A stretch of DNA of 64,000 nt from Topomyia yanbarensis (GCF_030247195.1 NC_080671.1:310001-374000), one strand, 5' to 3'; positions 21,906 through 33,589 are shown, counted from the stretch's first letter. The notes: generated by a model not told the origin, from the letters alone. A program made the numbers and translations.

Positions 21906-23591
21906 GTAATTTAAGCGTGGTGCATTTTTGCTCGATAATCCCACTCAGAACCTTCATAGAAATTAAAAGCAGTTTGCAGTTGGAGTTAAATTTGACTCGA
22001 AGAAAAATAAATGGCTACGCAGCACCGAAGAAATGGGTGACGACACAAGCAACCGAAACATGCCAATTCTAAATTATCTTAGTATGAAAGATATCCGAAA
22101 AATACATATGTAATTAACGCACTGCATTTCTCAATATTTGATCCACTGACTCACTGACAAAGATATCACCCAACTTTATTATTTCTTTCATTTGGTGGAA
22201 GTATTTTTTGCGTATTACCAAATCTTTGGTGGTTTTTGTATGGAATTCGTAAATTAATATAATCGGTTCTTACCATGTTGATTCTAGCTGTAGATATTAC
22301 AACTCTTCTCTTTAAATAGAAAATGTTCACATAGTCCACTTTAGGCAGGTTATTCTAAGCTCTACCAGTAACAAGTTAAGTAAACGGATTTGCAAAAATG
22401 TAGTGACTTAGTAATTCTCAACTAAATTAAACTTTTATCAATAACTCTATAAACCATTCCGGTCAAAATTCGAAAATTCACTCGCCCACCATAAAATACT
22501 GCCATCGATGTGGAAGGTAGCCATCGTGAGACCCGCTAATGAAACCGTTGACAGCGTGAAAAAACAGCAGGGTCCTGGATCCCATGCCCGGCGAGTGCGG
22601 TGAATGAACGAACAAACGAACGAACGAACAAACGAACGAACGCAAGTGTAATCCTACCCTCGAACGGTGGGAAGCTGGTTAGGTGAGTCGCGTATCATCA
22701 CCGAGATTCCAGCAGCAAGGCTCCTGGTAGTATTAACTAGATTTTACGACATGTCACGGCTAGAGCACCGGCGACGACGGCGACACCATTGTTACCATCG
22801 CCAGCAGGTAAATTGTTGTTGTGGACGGCGGTGTAGCGGACAGGTTACGGTATCAAGCGCACACATGACACTGTTCCCACCATTTGCAAACAATAACAGC
22901 ATCGCAGTGCACTGGGAAAAACAAGGGGATATTTTCCGAAGTTTGCCCGAGTCCGGTTTACTTGAAAATTGGGCAAGTCATTTATCACAGTGTACAACCA
23001 TCAGGATCGGATGGGATAGTCATCTGTGGGTGGATGTTTACTCATTACATTGGTACAGTGAGCACCGTGATTAAATTAAATTCATTCTGGATCACGGAAT
23101 TGTTCCCCTCCATGCTGGGGACTCGTGATTTGTTTTTTTTATATCCATGCTAGAGTTTTTTCCACGACGATACGGTTTATTACCGGTGCCAATATTTGCG
23201 ATACAATCTGCGCTGGACAAGTGGGTGAGTATGGGAGATAATTCCGCCGTAGTGGAAAGCTTCAAACATTGAAGGAACTCATCGTCGTCGCTGCAATTGA
23301 AATCGGATAGGAGCATAATCAAGCACGGAAAAGGGATCGGCTATGAGCAGGATGACGTCGATAAACCGGAACGGAAAATGCTACATCAAGCGTTTTAATG
23401 CTATGCATTACACTCTGATATATGAATCTAGGACTTTCAACATTAGAGATAGATTAAAAAAAAATACCGCGGGCAACAATTTGAAGAGCTTGTAATTGTT
23501 TTACCGAGAACGATTCGATATGCGATTGTATCATCTTATATATCGTTTCGATAATCAATAATAATTTGTAATGCAATTGAATCGAACCGAA
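21906..23591. other. Mixed-composition DNA, possible single-copy sequence
   Basis: It contains an (AACG)n array at about 22605-22649 and a higher-GC block at about 22660-23340. A 135-codon open frame (22667-23074) has an Arg/His-rich segment but no domain. A GTTAGGTGAGT site near 22677 resembles a splice donor. This may be untranslated or intron sequence of a nearby gene, which cannot be shown here. Confidence 0.3.
22605..22649. repeat. Microsatellite (AACG)n
   Basis: The array is AACGAACGAACAAACG units with point interruptions. Confidence 0.9.
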
Positions 23592-24101
23592 TTTTTGCCT
23601 TTCTCATATAAAGAAAGGCTATGCAATAGATTGGTTCAATTTTTGACTTTTAGCTCCACCAGGCTCTACTGATTCCTTTTATGGCCCTTAGTAATTGTGC
23701 AAATTTTGGTACCGATCAGTTGCGTCTACGGACCCTCCAAAAATTTCAAAGTTTATATAAAAATTAGTATGTAAAATCGGTTAAAATTGAAAATAAATTC
23801 ATAAAAAATCATCTCATGAATCAATTCATGAGAACACTGTATATTTCTAAAGGTATTTTTCTACTGAACACATTCGTGGAACATTGTAAGTTTGTGAAAA
23901 TTCGCTGAGAAAAGTTATTAACTAAAGAAGCAGCATGACTTCAAAACAAGTGGATTGTATTATTAATCATAGCAACCCTGTTTGAATGTTGAATTCTATT
24001 GTTTGAATATTGTTGAATTCTATTCAACACCAGCTAATGAATCATAGTTTGGATACATGAGAAAGGCGCACTTGCACCACTAGGTGGATTAAAACAGGTT
24101 T
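23592..24101 (-). mobile_element. Short family B element, 510 bp
   Basis: It begins TTTGCCTTTCTCATATAAAG (the right terminus inverted) and ends CACTAGGTGGATTAAAACAG (the left terminus inverted), so the element lies on the minus strand. It lacks the microsatellite and GC-hairpin module and is an internally deleted or different subfamily copy. Confidence 0.7.
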
Positions 24102-24627
24102 CTTTCATGGAATTGCTGATATAACCTATACATCTATACAGATATGGTAAAAAATCATGCCTATAACCTTCCTAGATATCCCCGGAGCTCATATGCAAAG
24201 TTTGGAGTCGCTCCGTGCAGCGGTTTGGGCGTGATGCTCGTTCATCGCAAAAACACTTTCATTTTTATAGTATAGATCCCAAAACCGCATAGTACTTGTA
24301 ACATAAGATAAAACATAGCATACCGTTGGAAAGGTTTTTTTTCTTCTTTCCAGAAATCGGTTGACAAATGACCGCAAGGAAAGTTTTGTAGTGCGGAATG
24401 TCCCGAAAATAGTTCTTTGGGCATAAATCATAAGATTTTGAAAGTATACAACATTTTTCATATATTATTTCGTGTTGAATTTGATGAGATACCAATACCA
24501 AGATACCAATACTAGGTCGCTTGAAAAGTACAAAAGCACTGACGCTTATCCTATTTTTTAAAAATTCTTTTATGTGCAAAACTAACATGGTCAAAACAAC
24601 TCTCTAATAGTTTCTGAAGCCCTGAAG
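24102..24627. other. No recognised gene
   Basis: Overlapping minus-strand frames of 60-109 codons share the same AT-rich DNA and carry no motif. Confidence 0.35.
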
Positions 24628-24675
24628 CAGAGCCGTGCGCAGAAAATGCCCATGGGGAGGGTTTTGATTTTTCTA
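24628..24675 (+). mobile_element. hAT-like left terminus
   Basis: The sequence CAGAGCCGTGCGCAGAAAAT followed by GCCCATGGGGAGGG has the form of a hAT-type left end. No matching right end or 8-bp duplication was found. Confidence 0.35.
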
Positions 24676-25379
24676 CGTTACCTATAAAAGAAACGTTAAA
24701 CTTTGAAGATTTTTATGAGACCTGAAGGGACGAGTATTATGCAGCAATCGACTCAGCTCAACAAATTGGGTGAATGTCTATTATCGAGAAGAAATGGAAT
24801 TGGTTAGTGGTAGTGTCTGATTGGTTTGAAGTAGTTAATTCTATCTACTAAACTTAAACCTCTTGTATTTTGCCATCCTCATCCACCAAGGCCACCGTTT
24901 CACCGTAAAAATATTGTTTCTAAAATCGAGAATAAAGTACCATGAATTCTGGAACATTCACGTTTTTACGTTGCGAAAACAGGACTATGAACAACAATCA
25001 TGTGTTTTATAATTATGTTCAATTTCGGTTCAGTAACGCCCTCATAATGCTTTTATTAGTGGAAATATTTGTTTTGGTTTTGTGAAATTCAGTGACGGTT
25101 TCCTTGTCATGACCAAATAGATTTTCTGTACGTGAACTAGTTCACAACTTTATGATCATTAATCTTAGTTGACTTAGTTATTCATAGATAGTTCGTAAAA
25201 TCAAAACATTGTGGATATTTTCTCGTGATCTATTTCATGAAACGCCGAATTTTATTCATGAATCCATTCATTCCTAGTGAACTAATTTATGATGGACAAA
25301 ATAATCCACTGGAAAGATGTTGCCGCAGATTTAACGAAACTTCTTCAGTGTTTGATTTTAACATTTCCAAGCATAGATA

Positions 25380-25468
25380 TAAGTTTTTTATAAGAAATAT
25401 ATAGTTTAAATGGTGTCTGTATGGTGTAGACCGAAGATAAGAAATAAATAAATAAACAATAAATTCTC
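25380..25468 (+). mobile_element. LINE 3' end with AAATA tail
   Basis: The sequence GTGTAGACCGAAGATAAGAA followed by ATAAATAAATAAAC matches the style of the LINE end at 60890-60948 (GTATCTACCGAAGATCGGAA, then CAAATAAATAAA). Only the extreme 3' end is recognised. Confidence 0.6.
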
Positions 25469-25499
25469 AAACCTGTACTGCAGAGAATACTTTGTATCA

Positions 25500-25830
25500 T
25501 TTGTATTCGAGAACTCGTTTATGATTCCTACTATAATAGTCACGACTGGCTATGCGTATCCGTGAAATAAATCACCAAATTATAAAATGCTATTCATGTT
25601 GTGAGCTGGTTTATTTTATCTAGTATAATAGTCACAAGTTACTTGTGAAATAGTTCACAAAGCTATCAAATATCATTCATGTAATCGTAATCGTGATTTC
25701 TAATACAGTAGTCACGATCCAATATCCGTGCTCGTGAAATGGTTCCCAAGTTCATTTCATATTATTAATGTATTCGTGAACTGGTTCGTGATTTCTATTT
25801 CGCGTGAAGATATAACTAAACATATTCAAT
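25500..25830. repeat. Degenerate tandem repeat, unit about 105 bp
   Basis: Units share a TATAATAGTCACGA-type core, then CGTGAAAT-GTTCAC, then a TTCATGTA-CGTGAACTGGTT block. About three diverged units are visible. Confidence 0.5.
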
Positions 25831-26164
25831 TTCATGGAACATGATAATGAAATTTTCATGTGAACAAATTTCACAAAATTTGGAGTATTGGTCGTGGAAT
25901 CATTTTTGTTCCGTGCACTTTTTCGTGAGATTCAGTTGACGCGGATGCAAATATTTCCCCGACACGAAAACGGATCTCCGCACGCACTGGCAAGTCGCGC
26001 GTACAGGATCGGATAGGCTCTTAGTATTAATTTTTTTTTAATTATGCTAGCGACTAAGATTAGGTACGAGCTGTAGATGCAAAAAAAATATTAGGACTTC
26101 GAACATCGTTATTCATTTGATACGGTTCAATGTGATGTTTGGTTAGAAAACGAAAACTGCACTG

Positions 26165-26254
26165 AGGGCCCTATTCTCACAGTCACGTCACTTGGTGACT
26201 AGAAGGAAATTTTCTTCTAGTCACTAGGTGACGTGACTGTGAGAATAGGGCCCT
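26165..26254. repeat. 90-bp near-perfect palindrome (short MITE)
   Basis: The left half starts AGGGCCCTATTCTCACAGTC and the right half ends GACTGTGAGAATAGGGCCCT. Arms of about 43 bp differ at two or three positions and meet at an AAATTT centre. It is a compact foldback, probably the minimal form of a palindromic MITE. Confidence 0.85.
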
Positions 26255-26329
26255 AAGAGTCACAAATCGTGTTCGAGATATAGTTTACAGAACAAAATAC
26301 CATGAACCAGTCACACTTTTACGATCACG

Positions 26330-26890
26330 TTACTCCGAATAAAAACCGATAGTAACCAAAATGTTACAGATCACGATAGGACGAAGAGAAATTACGAATA
26401 CCACGATGAAACTGCTGATATCATGTCACATTCGAAAGTAAAATATCACGATAAGATGAACAGAAATTACAAAAATCGTGACTAAGGTCCTAACATAATA
26501 AACATATATTACATAACTCGTGACAAAAATATCAATAATCGTCACTAATATCCTGAAATAATGAACAAAAATAAACTACTCATGACTAAAATATCAGGAC
26601 AACATGAACAGAAATTATGAAAACTACGACAAAGTTCCTGCAATCATAGACATGAATCACATTACTTGAAATATTCAAAATAGTGACTAGGATCCTGAAA
26701 TTATGAACATGAAACGCTTTACTCATGACTGAAATATCACGATAACGTGATTAAAAATTACGAAAATCGCGACTAAGATCCTGAAATCATGAACATAGAT
26801 TCCGCCACTCTGACATAAAATCGGATAGTAAAATCAAAAAATAAAATAGTATGGTAACGTGGTAAGAAATCACAAAAATCGGGGATTGCC
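26330..26890. repeat. Degenerate tandem repeat, unit about 85-95 bp
   Basis: Units share a TCACGATAACGTGA/GATGAACAGAAATTACGAAA block, then ATCGTGACTAAGATCCTGAA, then ATCATGAACAT. About six diverged units are visible. There is no coding potential. Confidence 0.6.
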
Positions 26891-27545
26891 ATGGATACGA
26901 GGTTTATTATTCATAATTTCAGGAACTTGATCACGGTTTTCGTAAATCGTTCAGTTCACGAAATAGCTATAATTTTTTTTATGAATTTTTGAACGGATTT
27001 TTTCCATATAAGCACTACTTTAGTGGAGATTGTACTCATGCTCTTTTTATTTTGTGTTAATCGTTCATGTTTTTTCCATTGATGCTTTTTCGTGCTTGCT
27101 GTCCAACCTTCTCGATATATCTGACCTGCTCCGACCTGCTGCTGAGAATTTCTCGGCGGCGGTATTTCTCCCGATACCGATGACCATTTTTGCGAACCAT
27201 TTAGCTGTCCGACTAAGAGATTATCGGCTGTAAAATTTCTGCAGATAACGATGTCTCGATTTTCTCTGACATCTTGCTTTTTCCTTAGAACCCGTTGCTA
27301 GCCCGCTGACCGACCTTTGCTGTGTAGCTGATCTACTCACAACTAGTGCTAATATCGAAATATGCCGAAACGTAAATCGGCCCAGAAATGCCGACAAACA
27401 TAACTTACATCTTTTTCCAGCCATCTTCGCGAGATTTCTTCCGTGGTTTTTTCAACGACTTGTTTCTAGAGTGACCGAACTTGAATGACACGACTCGCTG
27501 TATAATTACATCCCTGAACAGGAAGTTAATAAATTTTGCATGAGC

Positions 27546-28071
27546 ATGAGCATGATGACCGTACAATTCGTAGTTGCTACTCCGTGATTGACCAGGACAA
27601 GCAAAACTGCACAGAGGATCAACGAAAGGGGCCTGGGAGTAGCTATCCATCGTAAATGTGCTCGTTTCAAGAGTTCTAATACATACGTTCTAATGTCAAT
27701 AACGGCGCCGGCCATGTCCTTACAGTCATCGGGGAAGAAAAGGAATGTTAGTGTAGCAAACATTGTTATGGAGACCGTGCATACCACTGCATCTCCACGT
27801 TTGCCACGGGAAGAAGTTTTTGTTAGTAGGATGGGATAAAGAGTTGCACAAAATTCACCTTGATAAGGGATACGATCTATGCAACTCTCATAAGTATTAT
27901 CATGTATTTATTGCTCTGGGCAGCCGGCTGCCGAGAATTTGATTGATTTATCGTTTGTTGAATTAATTTGGAAATGTCCGGTTTGTAAAAAAGCAACTTC
28001 AACTCCGGATTTCCAACAGTCGGGAGTGTTTCTTATGTTTAATAGAAGCAGACGTATGTGAACAATTTTAT
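27546..28071. other. No recognised gene
   Basis: Overlapping frames on both strands (27405-27839) contain hydrophobic stretches but share DNA with the end of family E and show no domain. Confidence 0.35.
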
Positions 28072-28073
28072 TA

Positions 28074-29267
28074 CAGTAATGTTTCGATTATATCACTATG
28101 CGTTTATATCAATACTCGTTTATATCACCCTCGATTATATCACGCTTTTTAAAAAACAGACAAGGCACACTACGTTTTGATCCAATTAAGCCACATTTTG
28201 TGCCCTGACACTTTTAAGATATTTTTACAATTGATTTGCTTATTTACATGTAGGGTAATGAGCCTATTATTGGGTTTCGGACTATTGCGATAAGGGTTTA
28301 TATATGATGAGGTCGGTCATAAAGTCGAACTTTTTATTCTCTTATCTTAAAGTATAGATTTTTAAGAATATATCTAAAATTTTTATAGAGGTCTTAGCAG
28401 TAGAAGCAAAGTTATGGCGCTGTTCACCGTGAGCGGAGGGCGTGGCGCGAAGATTTAAACATGAATCTCTTAATCTTCTTAAAAACTTGTTTTTCCAAAA
28501 ACATTGTTGCAATGACCAAGATTGCCGAAATATTTTTCGGCTTATTCCAATTTTTGTTTTAATTTCTTCGTAACTTATTTGCCGTGTCCTTAGGGGGGCG
28601 TCTGGTGCAGCGGGTAAAAAATAGACTTCTTTTTTATTCGCTTAATTGTTAGTTATCCGCTGGAAAATCTTACAAAATAATGAGAAAAACAAGATACGCA
28701 ATATATGGTAAGTATGCAGAGATATGCATTTTCTCTTGAAATGATGTGAATACTTTTCTTTTGGAAGGAAAACATCAACGATTGGATATGGGACTATTTC
28801 TATGGATGCTGACACGAGAATTGAATCGTAGGCCCTTCGAATAGACTGATTTTAATAGTCAAGATATTTGCCCAAAACCTTAACGTGCCAGATTCCTTCA
28901 AGTTTAGTTTTGGGTGGTTCAATAATTTTAAGAAACAGTACGGGATACGTATAGTGAAGCTGTTTGGGGAAAAATTATCCGCCGATACAATACTATTTGA
29001 CCCTATGCATTGAACAAAGATGTCGGACGCTGCTCTAACCAACGGCTTCAAATGGGTAGTATGATAATAGAAACATGGCAAAAATAGTCACATTACCCTA
29101 CTATGATTTATTCTTTTTGACTAACTTTAACTTTTTAATACTTTTTGTTAGTAGAAATACATGGATTAATGTTTGAATGTAATTTTTTGTTTTGTTTTGA
29201 ATATATCACGCTTCAAATATATCACGCTAAAATACAGACCGACCGTGATATAATCGAAACATTACTG
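28074..29267. mobile_element. pogo/Tigger-like TIR element with TA duplications
   Basis: Inverted termini of 23 bp match perfectly: CAGTAATGTTTCGATTATAT plus CAC at 28074, and the complement ending ATTACTG at 29267. TA lies on each side (28072-28073 and 29268-29269). TIRs starting CAGT with TA targets are typical of the pogo/Tigger branch of Tc1/mariner elements. Internal sub-repeats of TATATCACGC follow each end. No transposase was recognised. Most of its length is a second, nested element (28253-29098), so the original was a roughly 350-bp MITE. Confidence 0.8.
28253..29098. mobile_element. Nested TA-flanked TIR element
   Basis: The left end is GGGTAATGAGCCTATTATTG and the right end is the complement of GGGTAATGTGACTATTTTTG, with TA on both sides (28251-28252 and 29099-29100). 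It sits inside the pogo-like element. A 93-codon minus-strand frame (28800-29081) shows no known motif. Confidence 0.65.
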
Positions 29268-29273
29268 TATTCC

Positions 29274-29839
29274 TTGTTTTTTTTTATTCCGGCAAAACAC
29301 GATATTAAAAAAAAGAATTCAATATTATGAAAAGCGATTACCTTTAGCGTCTCAATAGATCTGTCGAAATAGATGCGGTAATAACTATGTAATTGAAGAC
29401 TTCACAATACAAGCACTATTCATCGTATATAAAATTTAGTATCTATATAGCAAAAAAATGACAATAATATATTGATTTCTTTCTCCGCGAACAATTGAAT
29501 AAGGCACCGAGTATTATTCGCGCTCGTTGTTACTCCTCCGGAGATCGCGTAAATGGCTCACTGAACTAACGGCCGCTAGTGCTTAAAGATGGTATAAAAT
29601 AAGCACTACCGAAATACCTGAAACGACCAGCTTTTTATGTCGAATATATAATCGACGACGGTAATTTTTACACTAATTACTAGAACAAGATTAAAAACTG
29701 TCACCTTTTACGTCAATAATCAAGCTAGAATATTTTTATACTTATGAATAAATATGGTTAACATGACAATCAATAATATAGTAAACGCACTACTACAAAG
29801 CAAATGACAGTATTCAATATAATGAGAACAATTAATTTG
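29274..29839. other. AT-rich DNA, no gene seen
   Basis: No recognisable repeat end, RNA gene or domain. Confidence 0.4.
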
Positions 29840-30075
29840 ATTTAATTTAATTAATTTATTGGACTGAAAGTAAGCCAACGAATATGACAATGAAGCATGT
29901 GTTCTTCGTGCTGATATGACTGCTGCAAATTGGTAACTGTCTTCTGATTCTTCTTGCGAACTGTCAATTCTCAACCCTCATATAGCGTACTCCTCACGCA
30001 CAATACCCAGTGGATTGGTTTCCTGGTTGGTCAAACACTGAACAAACAACCTGAACAGGAAGTTAATAAATTTTT
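29840..30075 (-). repeat. Dispersed repeat family D, minus copy
   Basis: Landmarks AACCAATCCACTGGGTATTG, GAGGGTTGAGAATTGACAGT and TACCAATTTGCAG (minus strand) recur on the plus strand at 51871-52065. The right part joins a short GAACAGGAAGTTAATAAATT piece that also ends family E. Confidence 0.55.
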
Positions 30076-30306
30076 AAAAGATCTAATGCGAATCAAATCC
30101 TACGAATGTGATTCATGAAATTTCCAACAATGTCCAAAGTTCTTCTAAACATAGTTCTAATATGCATAAAAATTGTTAGTGCCAGTGAATAGAGAAAGCA
30201 AATACAAATATGTATTTAGAGTAGGCTTATAAAATATGACAATGACAGGCCCGTAGCCAGGAGTTTATTTCGGGAGGGGCTTAAAAAATTATTGTATAAA
30301 GCTTTT

Positions 30307-30472
30307 TTATTTCGATTATACAGGTTTTAACCTTATGGTTATTCGCCTCTTTTTGGGTTAGAAAATTTCTTTAGAAAAATTTCTAACCCTACATGTGCGG
30401 GATTGATGAACGAACCGTGATGAGCTGCGTAAAAGGTAATCAATTTACCAACTACGCTTTACCCGCCCCTGC
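30307..30472 (-). mobile_element. tRNA-derived SINE with target-site duplication
   Basis: On the minus strand the head reads GGGCGGGTAAAGCGTAGTTG then GTAAATTGATT (A-box-like). It continues with CACGGTTCGTTCATCAATCC (B-box-like) and CCGCACATGTAGGG, and ends in a GGCGAATAACCATAAGGTTA tail. The flanks carry an 11-bp duplication, ATAAAGCTTTT (30296-30306 and 30473-30483). SINEs are copied by LINE machinery; the tail resembles the LINE-type tails at 13655-13705 and 33597-33640. Confidence 0.75.
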
Positions 30473-31021
30473 ATAAAGCTTTTAGTTCTAATTACTTCAT
30501 ATTGTCACTAGAAACTAAACGAAATTTTGAAAAGTTCTTAATGAAAACAAAGCCAAATCTAAGACAATCCATGTTCTTTGTCACAAGAAAGGCTATAGTA
30601 CATCAACGAATTATTGATGTTTAATTTGATTTTTATTATTTATTTTTATTTACAAGTTACAATTTACTCTCGTTGCAACAATGGATATTCTAGAGTTCTC
30701 AGTATTTATGCGCTAACCGAATATGACAATCCTTGACGGTGCTGGAAAACGCAAGGTGTTCTAAGCTACACGTTTAAAAGGTGTAGATGACGCTAAATCG
30801 AAATGAGTAGAAAAATATCCATAAAATGTTCGATCGAAGAGAATGTCGAAATTTGCACAAAATCTTCTGATTTAGCAAACGAATTGTAGATGGTTCAACT
30901 TCTATTTTCTTGATCTGGCGTCCTGTAACTATTACCAGTTCTAATGCATCATGCTAACATAATTTTTTGGCATACCCCAGTTAGGAAGGAGGATCTTTGG
31001 TGATCAATAGGATCAAAATAT

Positions 31022-32790
31022 ATGGGTCATTCCACGTCTGATTTACAATCAAAATTTGAATTCCTTCCATTTTTTTTCTTGCATTCATTAGTTAAAGTAA
31101 TTGACACGTATTTTTTATTTTGGCTAAATATGATTTTTTTTCAAGTTATTAGTTTTTGAACTTTTGAAGTTTATAACATTGAACATTTTTCAATCACTTA
31201 TGACTCGGAAACGATTCGATATATGGAAAAAAATATTAAAAAAAAAGGTGTGAGCTTACTGAAAAAAATAGCAATTTCTTTTTGTTATATAACTTATGAA
31301 ATTTGCAATTGTTTGAAACAAATTGAATTTTTTAAAGTTGGACCAATTTTTTACTTATTATTTTCTTTAAATATTAAAAATCATGTTAAAATAATTGTGC
31401 AAAAATTTGGGAGTGGATATCAAAATACTTTGCAAGATATTACAATTATAAACTTAAAACAAGGCAATTTTACACCAAACGCCTAGTGATAGGCCTATTG
31501 TAATTGAAATATCTCGTAAAATACTTCGAATTTCTTTTGAAATTTGTACACAATCTTCTCGATATAATTATAAATTATTTGAAAAAGCTAAAAAGATTTT
31601 TTTGGCTCCACCCTGAAAAAAATTTGTTACTAATATTTGCATAATACATAAATTATTTAACAAAAACAAATATTACAAAAAAAAATCCGCCGAGATCTTC
31701 CGAAAACGCAGCTTTTATTATTTAATGCTTTTTTCCAGAAATCTAATAGTTTCTCAGTTATGAGGGAATGAAAAATGTTCAATTCTATTAAATTTATAAA
31801 ACTTTAAAAAATCACTATATTATTAAAAGTCGATATTTGTATGTATGTGATTTATGGACTCCCAAACGGCTTAACCAATTGCCGTAAAAATTTATGCATA
31901 GTAGGAATTTGTTATGGAGCGTGTTTGTGTGCTATTGGTGGGGATTATCTGCCTACAAGAAGGCGCTTCGGAACAAATTATGGTTTCCTCCTATTTCGTT
32001 GAAAGTCGCATCAACGTGCGATGGGTATTAGCTAGTACTTTATAAAGTTCAAAAACTTATAACTTGAAAAAAAAAGTCAAATTCAGCCAAAGTAAAAAAA
32101 TCGTGTCTATAATTTTCAGCTAGAGTGCAAAAAAATTGAAGGGAACTAAAATTATAGTTGTAAATCGTGGAATGACTCGCATTCTGCAAATTTAAGACTT
32201 TTTTGGGTGTATTCTCATGTCAAAAGCAAATATTTTCTAAAGTCCCCCGAAATCAAATTTATTTTGATGACATAACTATATTAAGAAGATTATGTGAAAA
32301 ATTCAGAATGGAACTCAAAGTGTTACGAGACATTTCAGTTATAACAGGCCTTTCGCTGGGCGTTTAGTGTAAAATTGCCATGTTTTATGTTTATAATTGT
32401 AATATCTCGCAAAGAATTCCACTGCCAAATTTTTACACAATCTTTTTAACACGATTTTAATACTTAAATAAAATAATAAATAAAAAATTTGGTCCAGCCT
32501 TAAAAAAATTCAATTTGTTTCAAGTAATTGCAAATTTCATAAGTTATATAACAAAAAAATTGTGATTTTTTTTGGTAAGCTTATTTGAAAACGCAACTTT
32601 TTTATTTAATATTTTTTTCCATATATCGAGTCGTTTCCGAGTTATCAGTGATTGAAAAATGTTCAATTTTATAGACTTCAAAAGTTCAAAAGCGAATAAC
32701 TTGAAAAAAATATAATATTTAGCCAAACCAAAAAATACGTGTCAATTATTTTTAGCTAAAGAATGTAAGAAAACAGTTTGGAAGATGCTT
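31022..32790. repeat. Family A palindromic repeats, two adjoining copies
   Basis: The left end TGGGTCATTCCACGTCTGAT is the inverse of the family A end at 1720 and 6520. A matching end (TTGTAAATCGTGGAATGACT) lies at about 32157-32177. A second copy covers about 32171-32790, with the characteristic turn AACAGGCCTTTCGCTGGGCG at 32343. Each copy is an imperfect palindrome. The first is interrupted by a Helitron-like insert at 31812-32036. Confidence 0.6.
31812..32036 (+). mobile_element. 225-bp Helitron-like non-autonomous element
   Basis: The 5' end is TCACTATATTATTAAAAGTC (TC start, then a short AT stretch leading to GTATGTATG, as in insect Helitrons). The 3' end has a hairpin TCGCA-tcaacg-TGCGA followed 10 bases later by the terminal CTAGT, which satisfies the CTRRT rule. 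There are no inverted repeats and no target duplication, as expected for rolling-circle elements. Confidence 0.65.
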
Positions 32791-33466
32791 GACGTTTATA
32801 TTAAGCGCACATTGCTCTAATCTATTACAGAAATTCAATTTGCGTATGATTTAACTAACTTTCTTTATTCAGGCCAATATCTAGCATAAAATGAGTTTTG
32901 TTAGATACCATTACTAGCGCTAAATGTTAATTTTGGGACAGTTTTTGTACTCAGTTTTCTATGAAACTTATAATTTTTTATTATACAATTCGTTTACTTG
33001 AGTCGGTTCAATGCATTAGCTAAATGAAGCCTTGAGTCTTTAATATATTTCCACGATGTAAACAATGAAAATGATAAAACGCTAATGGTTGTCCAACAGA
33101 TCTCGTGCGATTGACCTGTTTACTGATTGAGAAATATTTTTCATAACCAACCGCGTCTTGGTGGTCGTTCATATCTATCTTGTACACTTCCGTATTATTA
33201 TCGTGGTAACTGCTATGGACATGGCAGTTCGCGAATATCTGATTTCATTTTTGTTTTGTCCCCTTACGGGCCACCAGTGTCGACTTCCTCAATGATGATG
33301 CTGACTGTTAATTTTGAGATACTAGACGCAGTTTTTGCCGTCAATATTATATGAACAGCAGCCACAAATTTGGCAATTGTTTGTTTTTCAGGTAATCGTA
33401 TTGGAGACTGGATGTGCAAAGATGTAACGTGTATGATGATATTATCGCATTGCGTTTTGTGCGTGC

Positions 33467-33499
33467 AGGGTCAGCTAGGACGAAATCCTAGCTGACCCT
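33467..33499. other. Perfect 14-bp inverted repeat with 5-base loop
   Basis: Stem AGGGTCAGCTAGGA (33467-33480), loop CGAAA, and the exact complement at 33486-33499. It is not followed by a T run. It could be a young microinversion, a minimal palindromic element or a structured RNA. Confidence 0.8.
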
Positions 33500-33589
33500 A
33501 CCCGTCTAATTCCTAGATGTGTCCTTTATAATAAATTACATTTTTTCCAAATGTGACAGGAATCTTTTAATGGCCACGGTTCAAAGAAG

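Larger units (their letters stand above)
24812..27545 (+). repeat. Dispersed repeat family E, plus-strand copy, split by an insertion
   Basis: The segment 24812-24866 (AGTGGTAGTGTCTGATTGGT) and the segment 27010-27545 (CTTTTTATTTTGTGTTAATC, then GGCGGTATTTCTCCCGATAC, then GAACAGGAAGTTA) correspond in order to 10300-9565 on the minus strand. About 2.1 kb of unrelated sequence (24867-27009) separates the two parts here but not in the other copy. Confidence 0.5.
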
